Of a stretch of DNA of 64,000 nt, positions 43,361-53,586 are shown piece by piece. Source of the stretch: Pelecanus crispus. Taxonomy: Eukaryota > Chordata > Aves > Pelecaniformes > Pelecanidae. Each line of letters begins with the position of its first letter. Position 1 is the first letter of the stretch. Where the stretch lies: contig NC_134675.1 in the NCBI RefSeq assembly GCF_030463565.1, forward strand, positions 10,251,862 through 10,315,861, in the 5' to 3' direction. A program made the translations under genes and the position numbers. A model generated the notes under the pieces. It was not told the DNA's origin and searched no databases. It saw only the letters and a list, made by a program, of their open reading frames with translations.

Positions 43361-44092
43361 AACATGCACAATAAACTATACACTTTCCAACAGAGAAAGA
43401 GACGGTCTAATATTTAAAGCAAATTTATTTCCATTTGCATAAACCATGTCATTGCTAGCCTTGCAATACAAGCTAGGCATTTTTTCCATTACAATTTCAG
43501 AATTTGTACGCAATCTGGAACATCCAAGTTATCGTAGTGTCATTACTGTAGCAAAAGAATGACTTGAAGCACAATTATTCTATGAACCAGATCCAAATGT
43601 CTTGTAAATTTCTAAAATTTAAGCAATTATAGAAAGTAGATTTCATATGCAGCATGTATATTGGTTGGAGAATACTGGTATAAATATAGTTGCTTGGAAA
43701 TTCTTCATTGTTTTTAAGTGTATTTGAAGGAAAATGCTTTAAAATGTATTTTTTAAAATCTTAATATTGAAAATACTCGCTTTAAGAAAATCTGTTAGCA
43801 ATTTCATTCGTAAGATCAATGTTGTTACTGAAGTCTGTAGCTTTCTGACGGACTTTTCAATCTTTTGTCATTGTAAAATCTCTTTGCAATGGCGTTCGCA
43901 TTTCAATTTAGTAAAAGTTCTTGAATAAAATTCACAAAATCTTCTAGCTTTCTTCATGAAATTTAGCAATTCCCGTATATAATATATAACAAGAAAAACA
44001 AAAAGCCAGACATCCATCACAGTTTGTATGACAGGTTCCCACTGTTCTGCGTGTGGAAGGATCAGCAATAGATGCGTTTAATCTACTTTGTA
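43361..44092. other. Non-coding DNA, nothing recognised
   Basis: AT-rich. Confidence 0.5.
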
Positions 44093-47000
44093 TAGAATCA
44101 CAGAATCATAGAATTGTTTAGGTTGGAAAAGGCCTTTAAGATCATCCAGTCCAACCATTAACCTACACTGCCAAGTCCACACTAAACCAATCAAGGGTAG
44201 ACTAGACTAAACCATGTCCCAAGTGCCACATCTACCCGTTTTTTGAACACTTCCAGGGATGGTGACTCCACCACCTCTCTGGGCAGCCTGTTCCAATTCT
44301 TGACCACCCTTTCCGTAAAGAAATTTTTCCTAATTTCCAACCTAAACCTCCCCTGGTGCAGCTTAAGCCCATTTCCTCTCGTCCTATCGCTAGCTACTTG
44401 GGAGAAGAGACCAACACCCACCTCACTACAACCTCCTTTCAGGTAGTTGTAGAGAGCAATAAGGTCTCCCCTCAGCCTCCTCTTCTCTAAGCTAATCAGT
44501 CCCAGTTCCCTCAGCCGCTCCTCATAAGGCCTGTGCTCCAGACCCTTCACCAGCCTTGTTGCCCTTCTCTGAACACGCTCCAGCACCTCAATGTCCTTCT
44601 TGTATTGAGGGGCCCAAAACTGGACACAGTATTCCAGGTGCGGCCTCACCAGCGCCAAGTACAGGGGAACAATCACCTCCCTGCTCCTGCTGGCCACACT
44701 ATTCCTGATACAAGCCAGGATGCTGTTGGCCTTCTTGGCCACCTGGGCACACTGCTGGCTCATGTTCAGCCGGCTGTCAACCAGCACCCCCAGGTCCTTT
44801 TTGTCCAGGCAGCTTTCCAGCCACTCTTCCCCAAGCCTGTAGCGTTGCATGGGGTTGTTGTGACCCAAGTGCAGGACCCGGCACTTGGCCTTGTTGAACC
44901 TCATACAGTTGGCCTCGGCCCATCGGTCCAGCCTGTCCAGGTCCCTCTGCAGGGCCATCCTACCCTTGAGCAGATCAACACTCCCACCCAATTTGGTGTC
45001 ATCTGCAGACTTACTGAGGGTGCACTCGATCCCCTCATCCAGATCATCGATAAAGATATTAAACAAGGCTGGCCCCAAAAGAGAGCCCTGGGGAACACCG
45101 CTCGTGACCGGCTGCCAACTGGACTTAACTCCATTCACCACTACTCTCTGGGGTCAGCCACCCAACCAGTTTTTTACCCAGCGAAGAGTACGCCCATCCA
45201 AGCCATGAGCTGCCAGCTTCCCAAGGAGAATATTGTGGGAGACGGTGTCAAAAGCTTTGCTAAAGTCCAGGTAAATGACATCCACAGCCTTTCCATCATC
45301 TACCAGGCGGGTCACCAGGTCATAAAAGGAGATCAGGTTGGTCAAGTGGGACCTGCCTTTCATGAACCCATGCTGGCTGGGCCTGATCCCCTGGTTGACC
45401 TGCACTTGCCTGTTGAGTTCACTCAAGATGAACCTCTCCATAATCTTTCCTGGCACTGAGGTCAGGCTGACAGGCCTGTAGTTTCCCGGGTCCTCCTTCC
45501 GGCCCTTCTTGTAGATGGGCGTCACATTGGCAAGCCTCCAGTCATCAGGGACCTCCCCTGTTAACCAGGACTGCTGATAGATGATGGAAAGTGGCTTGGT
45601 AAGCTCTTCTGCCAGCTCCCTCAGTACTCTCAGGTGGATCCCATCCTGCCCCATAGACTTGTGAGCGTCCAGGTGGCATAGCAGGTCATTAACTGCTTCC
45701 TCCTGGACTATGAGGCCTCCATTCCGGTCCCCATCCCTATCCTCTAGCTCAGGGGCCTGAGTACCCTGGGGATGACCGGTCTGGCTATTAAAGAAAGAGG
45801 CAAAGAAGGCGTTAAGTACCTCAGCCTTTTCCTCATCCTTAGTGACAATGTTCCCCCCCACATCCAGCAAAGGATGGAGATCCTCCTTGGCTCTCCTTTT
45901 ATTGCTAATGTACTTGTAAAAGCATTTTTTATTATTTTTTACAGCACTGGCCAGATTGAGTTCTAGCTGGGCTTTTGCCTTTCTAATTTCCTCCCTGCAG
46001 GACCTAACAGATCCCTGTATTCTTCCTGAGTTGTCCGCCCCTTCTTCCAAAAGTGGTAGACTATCCTTTTTTCCCCGAGTCCCCACAAAAGCTCTCTATT
46101 CAGCCAGGCCGGTCATCTTCCCCGCCGGTTGGTCTTACGGCACACGGGGACAGCCCACTCCTGTGCCCTTAAGACTTCCTTCTTGAAGAAGGCCCAGCCT
46201 TCCTGGACCCCTTTGCCTTTCAGGACTGCCTCCCAAGGGACTTTCCCAACCAGGGTCCTGAACAGGCCAAAGTCTGCCCTCCGGAAGTCCATAGTAACAG
46301 TTTTGCTGCCCCTCCGATTGGCATCACCCAGAATCGAGAACTTTATCATATCGTGGTCGCTAAGCCCAAGACGGCCTCCGACCATGACATTTCCCACAAG
46401 CCCTTCTCTGTTAGTAAACAGCAGGTCAAGCGAGGCACCTCCCCTGGTAGGCTCACTTACCAGCTGTGTCAGGAAGTTATCCCCCACATGCTCTAGGAAC
46501 TTTTGAGACTGCTGCCTCTCTGCTGTAAGGTATTTCCAGCAGATGTCTGGCAAGTTGAAGTCGCCCACGAGAACAAGGGGTAGCGATTGCGAGACTTCTG
46601 CCAGACGCTTATAGAACGCCTCATCTACCTCTACATCCTGCTTGGGTGGTCTATAGCAGACTCCCAGCAGGACGTCTGCCTTGCTGGCCTTCCCCCTCAT
46701 CCTTACCCATAAGCACTCGACCTTGTCATCACCACTGTTGAGCTCTATACAGTCAAAACACTCCCTAACATACAGAGCCACCCCACCGCCTCTCCTTCCC
46801 TGCCTATCCCTTCTGAAGAGCTTATAGCCAGCCAGTGCAGCACTCCAGTCATGAGTCATCCCACCACGTTTCTGTGATGGCGACTATGTCATAGTCATCC
46901 TGCTGCACAAGGGCTTCCAGCTCCTCCTGTTTGTTGCCCATGCTACGTGCATTGGTGTACATGCACTTGAGCCGGGCTATCGATTTCACCCCCAACGTTG

Positions 47001-47395
47001 CCATGCTGCCCCTGGGCTCCTCACTAACGGGCCCGTTTATATCCCCTTCCCCTTCCCCTTCCCCCTTCAAGCCTAGTTTAAAGCCCTCTCAATGAGTCCC
47101 ACCAACTCATGGGCCAGAATCCTTTTCCCCTTTGGAGACAGCTGATCTCCATCTGCTGCCAGCAGGCCCGGTGCCGTGTAAACCTCCCCGTGATCAAAAA
47201 ACCCAAAATTCCACCGATGGCACCAGCCTCTGAGCCACCTGTTAATCATGTGAGTTTTCCCATTCCTTTCAGCACTCTTAGCTGCCACTGACGGGATTGA
47301 GGAAAACACTACCTGCGCTCCCGATCCTGTGACCAATCGCCCCAGTGCCCTGAAGTCCCTCTTCATTGCTCTAGGACTTCTATGTGTATGCACCG
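44093..47395 (-). mobile_element. Long CR1 LINE with ORF1 end and broken ORF2
   Basis: Minus-strand CR1 of about 3.3 kb. Reading 5' to 3': the ORF1 C-terminus (47393-47073) has an esterase-like DQLSPKGKRIL motif. The ORF2 endonuclease (46859-46113; GDFNLPDICW, LSDHD) follows. The reverse transcriptase (46086-44191; [30 protein letters not shown]) comes last, then the short-form tail at 44093. A frameshift separates endonuclease from RT, and an in-frame TGA at 45154-45156 splits the RT. The catalytic motif reads SADD instead of the usual F/YADD. It is 5'-truncated in ORF1 and not mobile now. Confidence 0.93.
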
Positions 47396-48190
47396 AGCAA
47401 TTGAGCTAGTTAATGCAGATAGCTCATGCACTAGGCTACAACTTTTATACTCATGCTTCTTTATGTCTCTTTGTTTTGGGAAAAATTATCTTTATCACTG
47501 AAATTCAGGCATTTCGAGTTATCAAAACTGAAGTTTGATTGAGAAAGGTTGAGAATCTGGGAGTCCTAAGGTATATAAGCACTGCCCAGGTTAGTTGAAA
47601 GTACAAATCTCTGACCCATTGCAGCAAGATCAGGCAGTTTTCCTGCAAATCTGAGGCTGCCCTTCAGGGTAGGTCTAGTTACAGTGTATGCTAATTACTA
47701 TTCTAGAGAACACCATCACAAATCTATTTATTTTAGTATTATGAGGAACTGGAAGGTAATGGAGGAAGGCAACAGAGAGCTTCCTGCTTTTCCCATCCTT
47801 GTAGGAGGTTGTGCTGGTATTCTTTACTGAGGAAGAAAACAAAAAGGAAGAAATTGGTCATCAGTTATCCCTCTCCTTATAACATCATCTTTCAGTTTCT
47901 CCTTATCACCTGGCTATATTTAAAGATAACATCTCCTTCTGTTTTTTTCCCTGATGTGACTTCATTTTGCTGATCTGCCCTCATACTCGTTGTTGCCTAT
48001 GCCAAGCACAGTCTGCCACGCTCAACCTTAGAAGTGCTCTCTCTGCCGAGCACGAGAGCTGCTGTGTGAGGATGGCCAATACTCACAAAAATTATCACTG
48101 TTTTATAAGGATAAAACACACTCCTCACAACCACTTTTTTAATTAACGCACATTCGAATTTTACCAGAAAGCGACTAAAGATGGGATAGA
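47396..48190. other. Non-coding DNA, nothing recognised
   Basis: No exon or repeat family seen. Confidence 0.5.
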
Positions 48191-48660
48191 ATTGGATGAC
48201 ACCAAAATTAAGCTGCGAGCCCTAGGAAAATAACAATTAGTATTCGGCGCTGTTGGAGCCAACGGCCGCTGCCCGCGAGGCTGCAGTAACGGCCTCTCCC
48301 GCCGGCCGTGGGGGCGGTGCGAGGGGCGGTGCGAGGGGTGGGGCCCGCCCGGCGCTGCCCTAGACCTGGCCGACATGGCGAGGGGGCTTGGGCCGTTGCT
48401 GTGGGGGTGTAGTTGTCAGCTCGGCAGCGATAAGGGATTGGCGCGATAAAGGGAAGCGCCTCCGGCGGACAGGGCAGTGGCGGTAGCTCGGGCAGGCGCG
48501 GGGGACGGATCCTGCCCGGTCCCCAGGGCTGTGAGGGGCTGAGGCGGCTCTTCCCGCGGTGGGGGCTCGCCCCGCCTGGGTCTGCTGGAGCAGCTGCTGT
48601 GCGCGGAGCCCAAAGTCCCAAAGCCTGGGCTGACTGGGGACCGGGGAGGCCTGGAGGGGT
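48191..48660 (+). promoter_or_regulatory. CpG island, possible AGXT2 promoter and first exon
   Basis: A dense CpG stretch with GGGCGG-like boxes, unlike its AT-rich surroundings. An ATG at 48375 in a good initiation context (GACATGG) opens a short Arg/Leu-rich frame (MARGLGPLLWG) that would suit a mitochondrial presequence. AGXT2 is a mitochondrial enzyme and its exon lies 2.6 kb downstream on the same strand. No clear donor site or connecting exon was found, so the link is inferred. Confidence 0.5.
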
Positions 48661-48724
48661 CAGCGTTTCTCCCTGAAAGCCTGCTGTTATGGGGATTTTT
48701 GATTGCAGCATGATGCTTGTACAT

Positions 48725-48745
48725 GGGGGGGGGGGGGGGGGGGGG
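48725..48745 (+). repeat. G homopolymer, 21 bp
   Basis: Uninterrupted G run, a candidate for G-quadruplex formation or for a length error in the assembly. Confidence 0.9.
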
Positions 48746-48901
48746 AAGCACTTCCAGTGTAGCTGTAGATTCCTTTGAAAGAGGTCCAAAGGTAGAACTT
48801 CTCTAACTTATGGGTTTTAATTAATATTTTTGGGTCTGGACTCTTGTGGATGATAAGTTAATTAGTGCTGTAAGTGGTTGTAAGTGAAGTGATAGTGTAT
48901 C

Positions 48902-49462
48902 TGTCCTGGTTTCGGCTGGGATAGAGTTAATTTTCTTCCTAGTAGCAGGCACAGTGCTGTGTTTTGGATTTAGTAGGAGAAGAATGCTGATAACACACTG
49001 ATGTTTTAGTTGTTGCTCAGTACTGCTTATGCTAGTCAAGGACTTTTCAGCTTCCCATGCTCTGCCAGGTGCACAAGAAGCTGGGAGGGGGCACAGCCAG
49101 AATAGTTGATCCAAACTGACCAAAGGGCTATTCCATACCATATGATGTCATGCTCAGTATATAAACTGGGGGGGGTTGGCCGGGGGACAGCGATCGCTGC
49201 TCGGGAACTGTCTGGGTATCGGTCGGCGGGTGGTGAGCAATTGCATTGTGCATCACTTGCTTTGTATATTATTATTATTATTATCATTATTATATTGTTA
49301 TTATCATTACTTTTTTCCTTCAATTATTAAACTGTTCTTATCTCAACCCAGGAGTGTTTCTCACTCTTACTCCTCCGATTCTCTCCCCCATCCCATCAGG
49401 GTAGGGGGAGTGAGCGAGCGGCTGCGTGGTGCTTAGTTGCTGGCTGGGGCTAAACCACGATA
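48902..49462 (+). repeat. Solo LTR, TSD GTATC
   Basis: Full-length LTR of the ERV family, with its last bases mutated to TA. Flanked by the 5-bp duplication GTATC (48897-48901 and 49463-49467). The CRE is decayed to TGATGTCA. Confidence 0.94.
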
Positions 49463-50977
49463 GTATCTAATTTATTTCAGGAAACTTTATTCATTAATTT
49501 ACTTTTTAACGTGTTTTAGAAATTGTTTAAACCTTAGACATTTAAAAATAAATATGGAGTTCTCATTGGATAATGTTAGGCATGCAAAAAGAGAATGTAT
49601 TTAAATGATAACTTTTTCTGATACCTGCTTAATTATAGTTCCATAAATGAAAGGTAGGACAATTTGATGTTTTCAGGATTTTGGAAAGAGGATGGAAGAT
49701 GGCAGTGAGAGTTGTCAGGGCCCTGAGCGTACCTTGACTACCTGGGGCCCAGGAGCCCTGTTTCAGCTCAGCCCTGAGCCTTCAGTTCCTGCCTCAGCTG
49801 TGCCACGGGTATAGCCTTGCCACTAGTCCTGTCTCTGGCCCCATCTCCTGGATGGACCTTGGACCTATGTTGTAGCCTTGTCTCCAGCCCTGTCTCTGGC
49901 CCCATCTGCTGCTGCTCCTGACTGTGCTCCCTGGGTGGACCCTGGACCTGATTAATCTCCTCCACTTATGTGGCACTGTCAGTGGACCCTGCTTTGCCTG
50001 CCTTGTTCAGGTCTGTTGGTCCCTGAGAGCACTGCCTGTGTTGCGGTCACCCTGGGCTCCTGGCTCATGTCCTTGTAGAGGATTCCTGTGCTTGTTGCTC
50101 TCTGATAAAAATTTGTATCAGAAACGGATTTTTTTTTTTTTTAAAAAGTCCTTTTTTCTGACAAAATAAAAGTCCATGTGAAACTGAAAACTGAGTTTTA
50201 GTGAATAAGAGAGAAGCACTTTTTTTTTTTTAATTGACATATGTTTTGCCTTTACAAAGATATGGTACTTAATTATTTTTTTTCCCCAAAGGAAATCTCT
50301 CGGACAAAAAAAAAAAAAAAACCAAAACACCCCAGAAAAACCAAACCCCAAAAACCCCCAACTTGCCTTTACCATAGCTTGTGTGTTCTGTGAACAAGCT
50401 TATTGGGGAAACTCTTTCAGATGTGTGCTTTGATATGTGTTTGATAATTTTCTTACTATTTTGTAGTTGCCTTTAGGCAGCAGAAATGGAAAAGCTCTGT
50501 CTCCATACAAGCAAAAATGCATCCTTGTGAATTTGTACCTGAAAAATACTGAGTAAATCATACATACTACACTGAATTTAACTAAGACTGGACTACTAGA
50601 TCGGAGTGAAAGGCTCATCTGCTATAAATAATCTGTGCATTAAATATGATTATAAAATTTGCTTGTTTGGGAAAAAGACAACTATGTTACAACCAGGATA
50701 TAACCTATAGATGTACCTGTGTGACATTTCTATTACATATGGCTAAATTGTTGATTTGAAAAACTTCAAGGAAGAGATAAGTGCAGAACAGCGGTCTTAT
50801 TTCAAAAGCTGAGTTTCAGAGGTTTGTAGAGCCCTCTATGTGCCAGAATTTGTTAAAATCTTAATTCTGTGAACAACTTCTGTAGACAGCTGTGTAATCT
50901 ATGAAATCCACTACAGCTCTATTAGTCTGGATCTTTATAAAGCATAAATGGATACTGACTTTTTTTATTTCTCTCAG
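49463..50977. other. Probable AGXT2 intron
   Basis: Holds an imperfect duplication of about 75 bp (near 49811-49870 and 49874-49955, sharing CCTGTCTCTGGCCCCATCT) and A and T runs. The exon expected between the presequence and the 50978 exon was not found. Confidence 0.5.
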
Positions 50978-51162
50978 TCCTATCAGTATGAATGTATGCA
51001 GAAGACTCGCGAACAAAATATTTCTCCTTCACTGCGAATGTATTACAAGAAGCCATTGTTACTGCATCAAGGACATACGCAGTGGTGGTTTGATTATGAA
51101 GGATGAAGATTCCTTGACCTCTTTGCTGGGATTGTCACTGTCAGTGTTGGTCACTGTCACCA
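50978..51162 (+). pseudogene. AGXT2: AGXT2 exon with in-frame stop
   Basis: After acceptor CTCTCAG and before donor GTAAGT, the frame reads YYKKPLLLHQGH, then DYEG, TGA (51104-51106), RFLDLFAGIVTVSVGHCH. These are hallmark sequences of alanine-glyoxylate aminotransferase 2, a mitochondrial PLP enzyme that also degrades dimethylarginines. The TGA replaces a codon in the conserved EG-x-R-F/Y segment. No other AGXT2 exon follows: within 8.4 kb the sequence passes through LTR elements into RAI14 on the opposite strand. The gene is therefore a remnant here. Confidence 0.85.
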
Positions 51163-51369
51163 GTAAGTTTGTTACTATTTGATTTATACTATAAAATACA
51201 GGAAGAGATGCTAATGTTGGTTTTGTTCTTTGTTAATCTGTGGCACTGTGAGCCTAAAATCAGAATATAATTCACTGAATTGTCATGTATCACTTATATT
51301 AAGGTTGGTTTCCACTACATTTTGGAGAATTCATTTTGTCTACTTGTTCATCCATCTGGCAAATGAAGC

Positions 51370-51955
51370 AGTCTGGCTGGGATGGAGTTAATCTTCCCCA
51401 TAGCAGCCCTCATAGTGCTGTGCTTTGTATTGGTAGCTAGAAAGGTGTTGATAACACACCAGTGTTTTGGCTACTGCTGAGCAGTGCTCACACAGCATCA
51501 AGGCTGTCTCTCCAACATTTCCCCCCCTCACCAGTAGGCTGGGGGTGGGCAAGATCTTGAGGGGACATAGCCAGGACAGCTGACCCAAAGTGACCAAAGG
51601 GATATTCCATACCATATGACGTTGGCTCAGCAATAAAAGCTAAGAGGAAGGCGGGGCATTCGTTATTTACATTTGTCTTCTGGAGCAACCACTACGCTTA
51701 CTGAAGCCCTGCTTCCCGGGAAGTGGCTGGACATCGCCTGCTGATGGGAAGTAGAGAATAAAATCTTTGTTTTCCTTTTGCTTCCGTGCATGGCCTTTGC
51801 TTTTGCTTTTTATTAAACTGCCTTTATCTTGACCCATGAGGGTGGTGGGGTTTTTTTTCCCATCTCATTTTCTCCCCACCTGTCCTGCTGAGGAGGGGAG
51901 TGATAGAACAGCTTGGTGGGCACCTGGCATCCAGCCAAGGTCAACCCACCACAGT
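51370..51955 (+). repeat. LTR of a related, more diverged family
   Basis: Shares the start (GGCTGGGATGGAGTTAATCTTC), the TTCCATACCATATGACGT segment and the overall layout of the ERV LTRs. The middle and U5 differ, with AATAAA near 51758 and ATTAAAC near 51813. It ends near CCCACCACA. No clear target duplication. Confidence 0.75.
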
Positions 51956-52547
51956 CTGCATTTTCAGAATTACTAACAGAGGTAGGTGTGTGCATGTATG
52001 CGTGCAAATGTGTGTAGAACTGAATCCCTTTGTCTCGTCTTGTGCTGCATGCAGGAAGGTAACTATGGCTACTCAGAAACAGCTTGCTTGCCTGTAGCAT
52101 ACCACTAATATCTGCATGCACCCGTCAATACAGGAGTATGCTGAGAAGTTAACTTCACTTCTTCCAGATCCAGTTAAGGTACTTTGCTTCTGACAGGAGC
52201 AGGGGCAGGTAAAGGGGGTGTCTGTTTATAAAAATATTTAATATAAAATATTTATTAAATAAATGAGAGCCATGATAGCTGTGGAGAGAAAACCTGTATG
52301 GGGGCTACAGACTGTCAGATAAAGAAATTATGTCCCTTAAGGCCTTTTCTTTAGACCGGGATGTAGATAAGCATAGTATCCCAAGCTACTGTTCTGTTTG
52401 GATCTCTCCCTCCAGTTGTCACTGTGAAGGAGCATTGCTGGCTTAAACATTACTGAAGGAATTAAGATGATGTTAACTATTCTTATATGTAGCCAGCCTT
52501 AATTTGCGTGATCTCATGAAAATTAACATTGAAAAGTATTTGACAGT
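51956..52547. other. Non-coding DNA left of copy C
   Basis: Presumed AGXT2 intron remnant. Nothing recognised. Confidence 0.5.
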
Positions 52548-53119
52548 TGTCGTGGTTTAGCCCCAGCCAGCAAGTAAGCACCACGCAGCCGCTCGCTCAC
52601 TCGAGCGATGGGATGGGGGAGAGAATCGGAGGAGTAAGAGTGCGAAAAACTCCTGGGTTGAGATAAGAACAGTTTAATAATTGAAATAAAGTAAAATAGT
52701 AATGCTAATAGTAACAGTATAATAATGATAATAATAATAATGATACACGAAGCAAGTGATGCACAATGCAATTGCTCACCACCCGCCGACCGATACCCAG
52801 ACAGTTCCCGAGCAGCGATCGCTGCTCCCTGGCCACCACCCCCCCCCCCCCAGTTTCTATACTGAGCATGACGTCATATGGTATGGAATAGCCCTTTGGT
52901 CAGTTTGGATCAACTATTCTGGCTGTGCCCCCTCCCAGTTTCTTGTGCGCCTGGCAGAGCATGGGAAGCTGAAAAAGTCCTTGACTAGCATAAACAGTAC
53001 TCAGCAACAACTAAAAACATCAGCATGTTATCAACATTCTTCTCCTACTAAATCCAAAACACAGCACTATGCCTGCTGCTAGGAAGAAAATTAACTCTAT
53101 CCCAGCCGAAACCAGGACA
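52548..53119 (-). repeat. Copy C 3' LTR, chimeric
   Basis: The U3 carries A/B-type variants (CTGCTGCTAGG, five T before CAGC), while U5 and R carry variants common to the solo LTRs (GTGCTTA, GGGGCTAAACC, TTTCTATAC). The switch lies between about 52865 and 52975. Confidence 0.85.
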
Positions 53120-53586
53120 GTATCCACCCCTTATTCTATACCATCTACGTCATGCACAGGCCCTCCCCTTTCCAATGTGTTCCAATTAATCACCACCACT
53201 TTCCCTATCTTGATATACACACAGATATCATTCCCTTTGTCTATGGCCCATCCCTCTAAAATGTCCATTGAGTTCATTTAGCCCATGACTTTGGGTTCCA
53301 TCTGTCATCACAGTCTTTCAGAGCAGGAGAGGTGGTGTGCAGTGTTGGACTGTTGCATGCTGAAGTCAGTTCTCATTCCAACACGGTTTCATCAAAGTTC
53401 ATTTTCATTAAGCTGGGCAATTCTTACTGCAATACCATTGATGTGGCATATAGCAATCATAATATACAGTATTATATACTTAATATTAACCTACTATATT
53501 ATTATATTAACATGCAGTTAAGAGATAACATACAGTTAAGAGATAACATACAGTATTATAAAGCAATTAATATCATACAATTCAGT
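53120..53586 (-). other. Copy C 3' non-coding region
   Basis: Counterpart of 2258-2727 with a duplicated short unit near 53515-53547. No env. Confidence 0.7.

Noticed and set aside
44533-45459. Plus-strand ORF of 308 codons
   Set aside because: It is antisense to the CR1 reverse transcriptase, whose motifs are clear on the minus strand.
48191-48789. Minus-strand ORFs in the CpG island as a divergent gene
   Set aside because: Pro/Ala-rich frames are expected from CpG-rich DNA. No splice or domain support.
49768-49976. Gln/Gly-rich small ORFs near 49.8-50.0 kb
   Set aside because: They come from an imperfect internal duplication. No conserved residues or exon signals are seen.
51370-51955. 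Assigning this LTR to the same subfamily as the TGTCCTGG LTRs
   Set aside because: Only the start and a central segment align. The U5 and middle differ and no target duplication was found, so it is listed as a related family.
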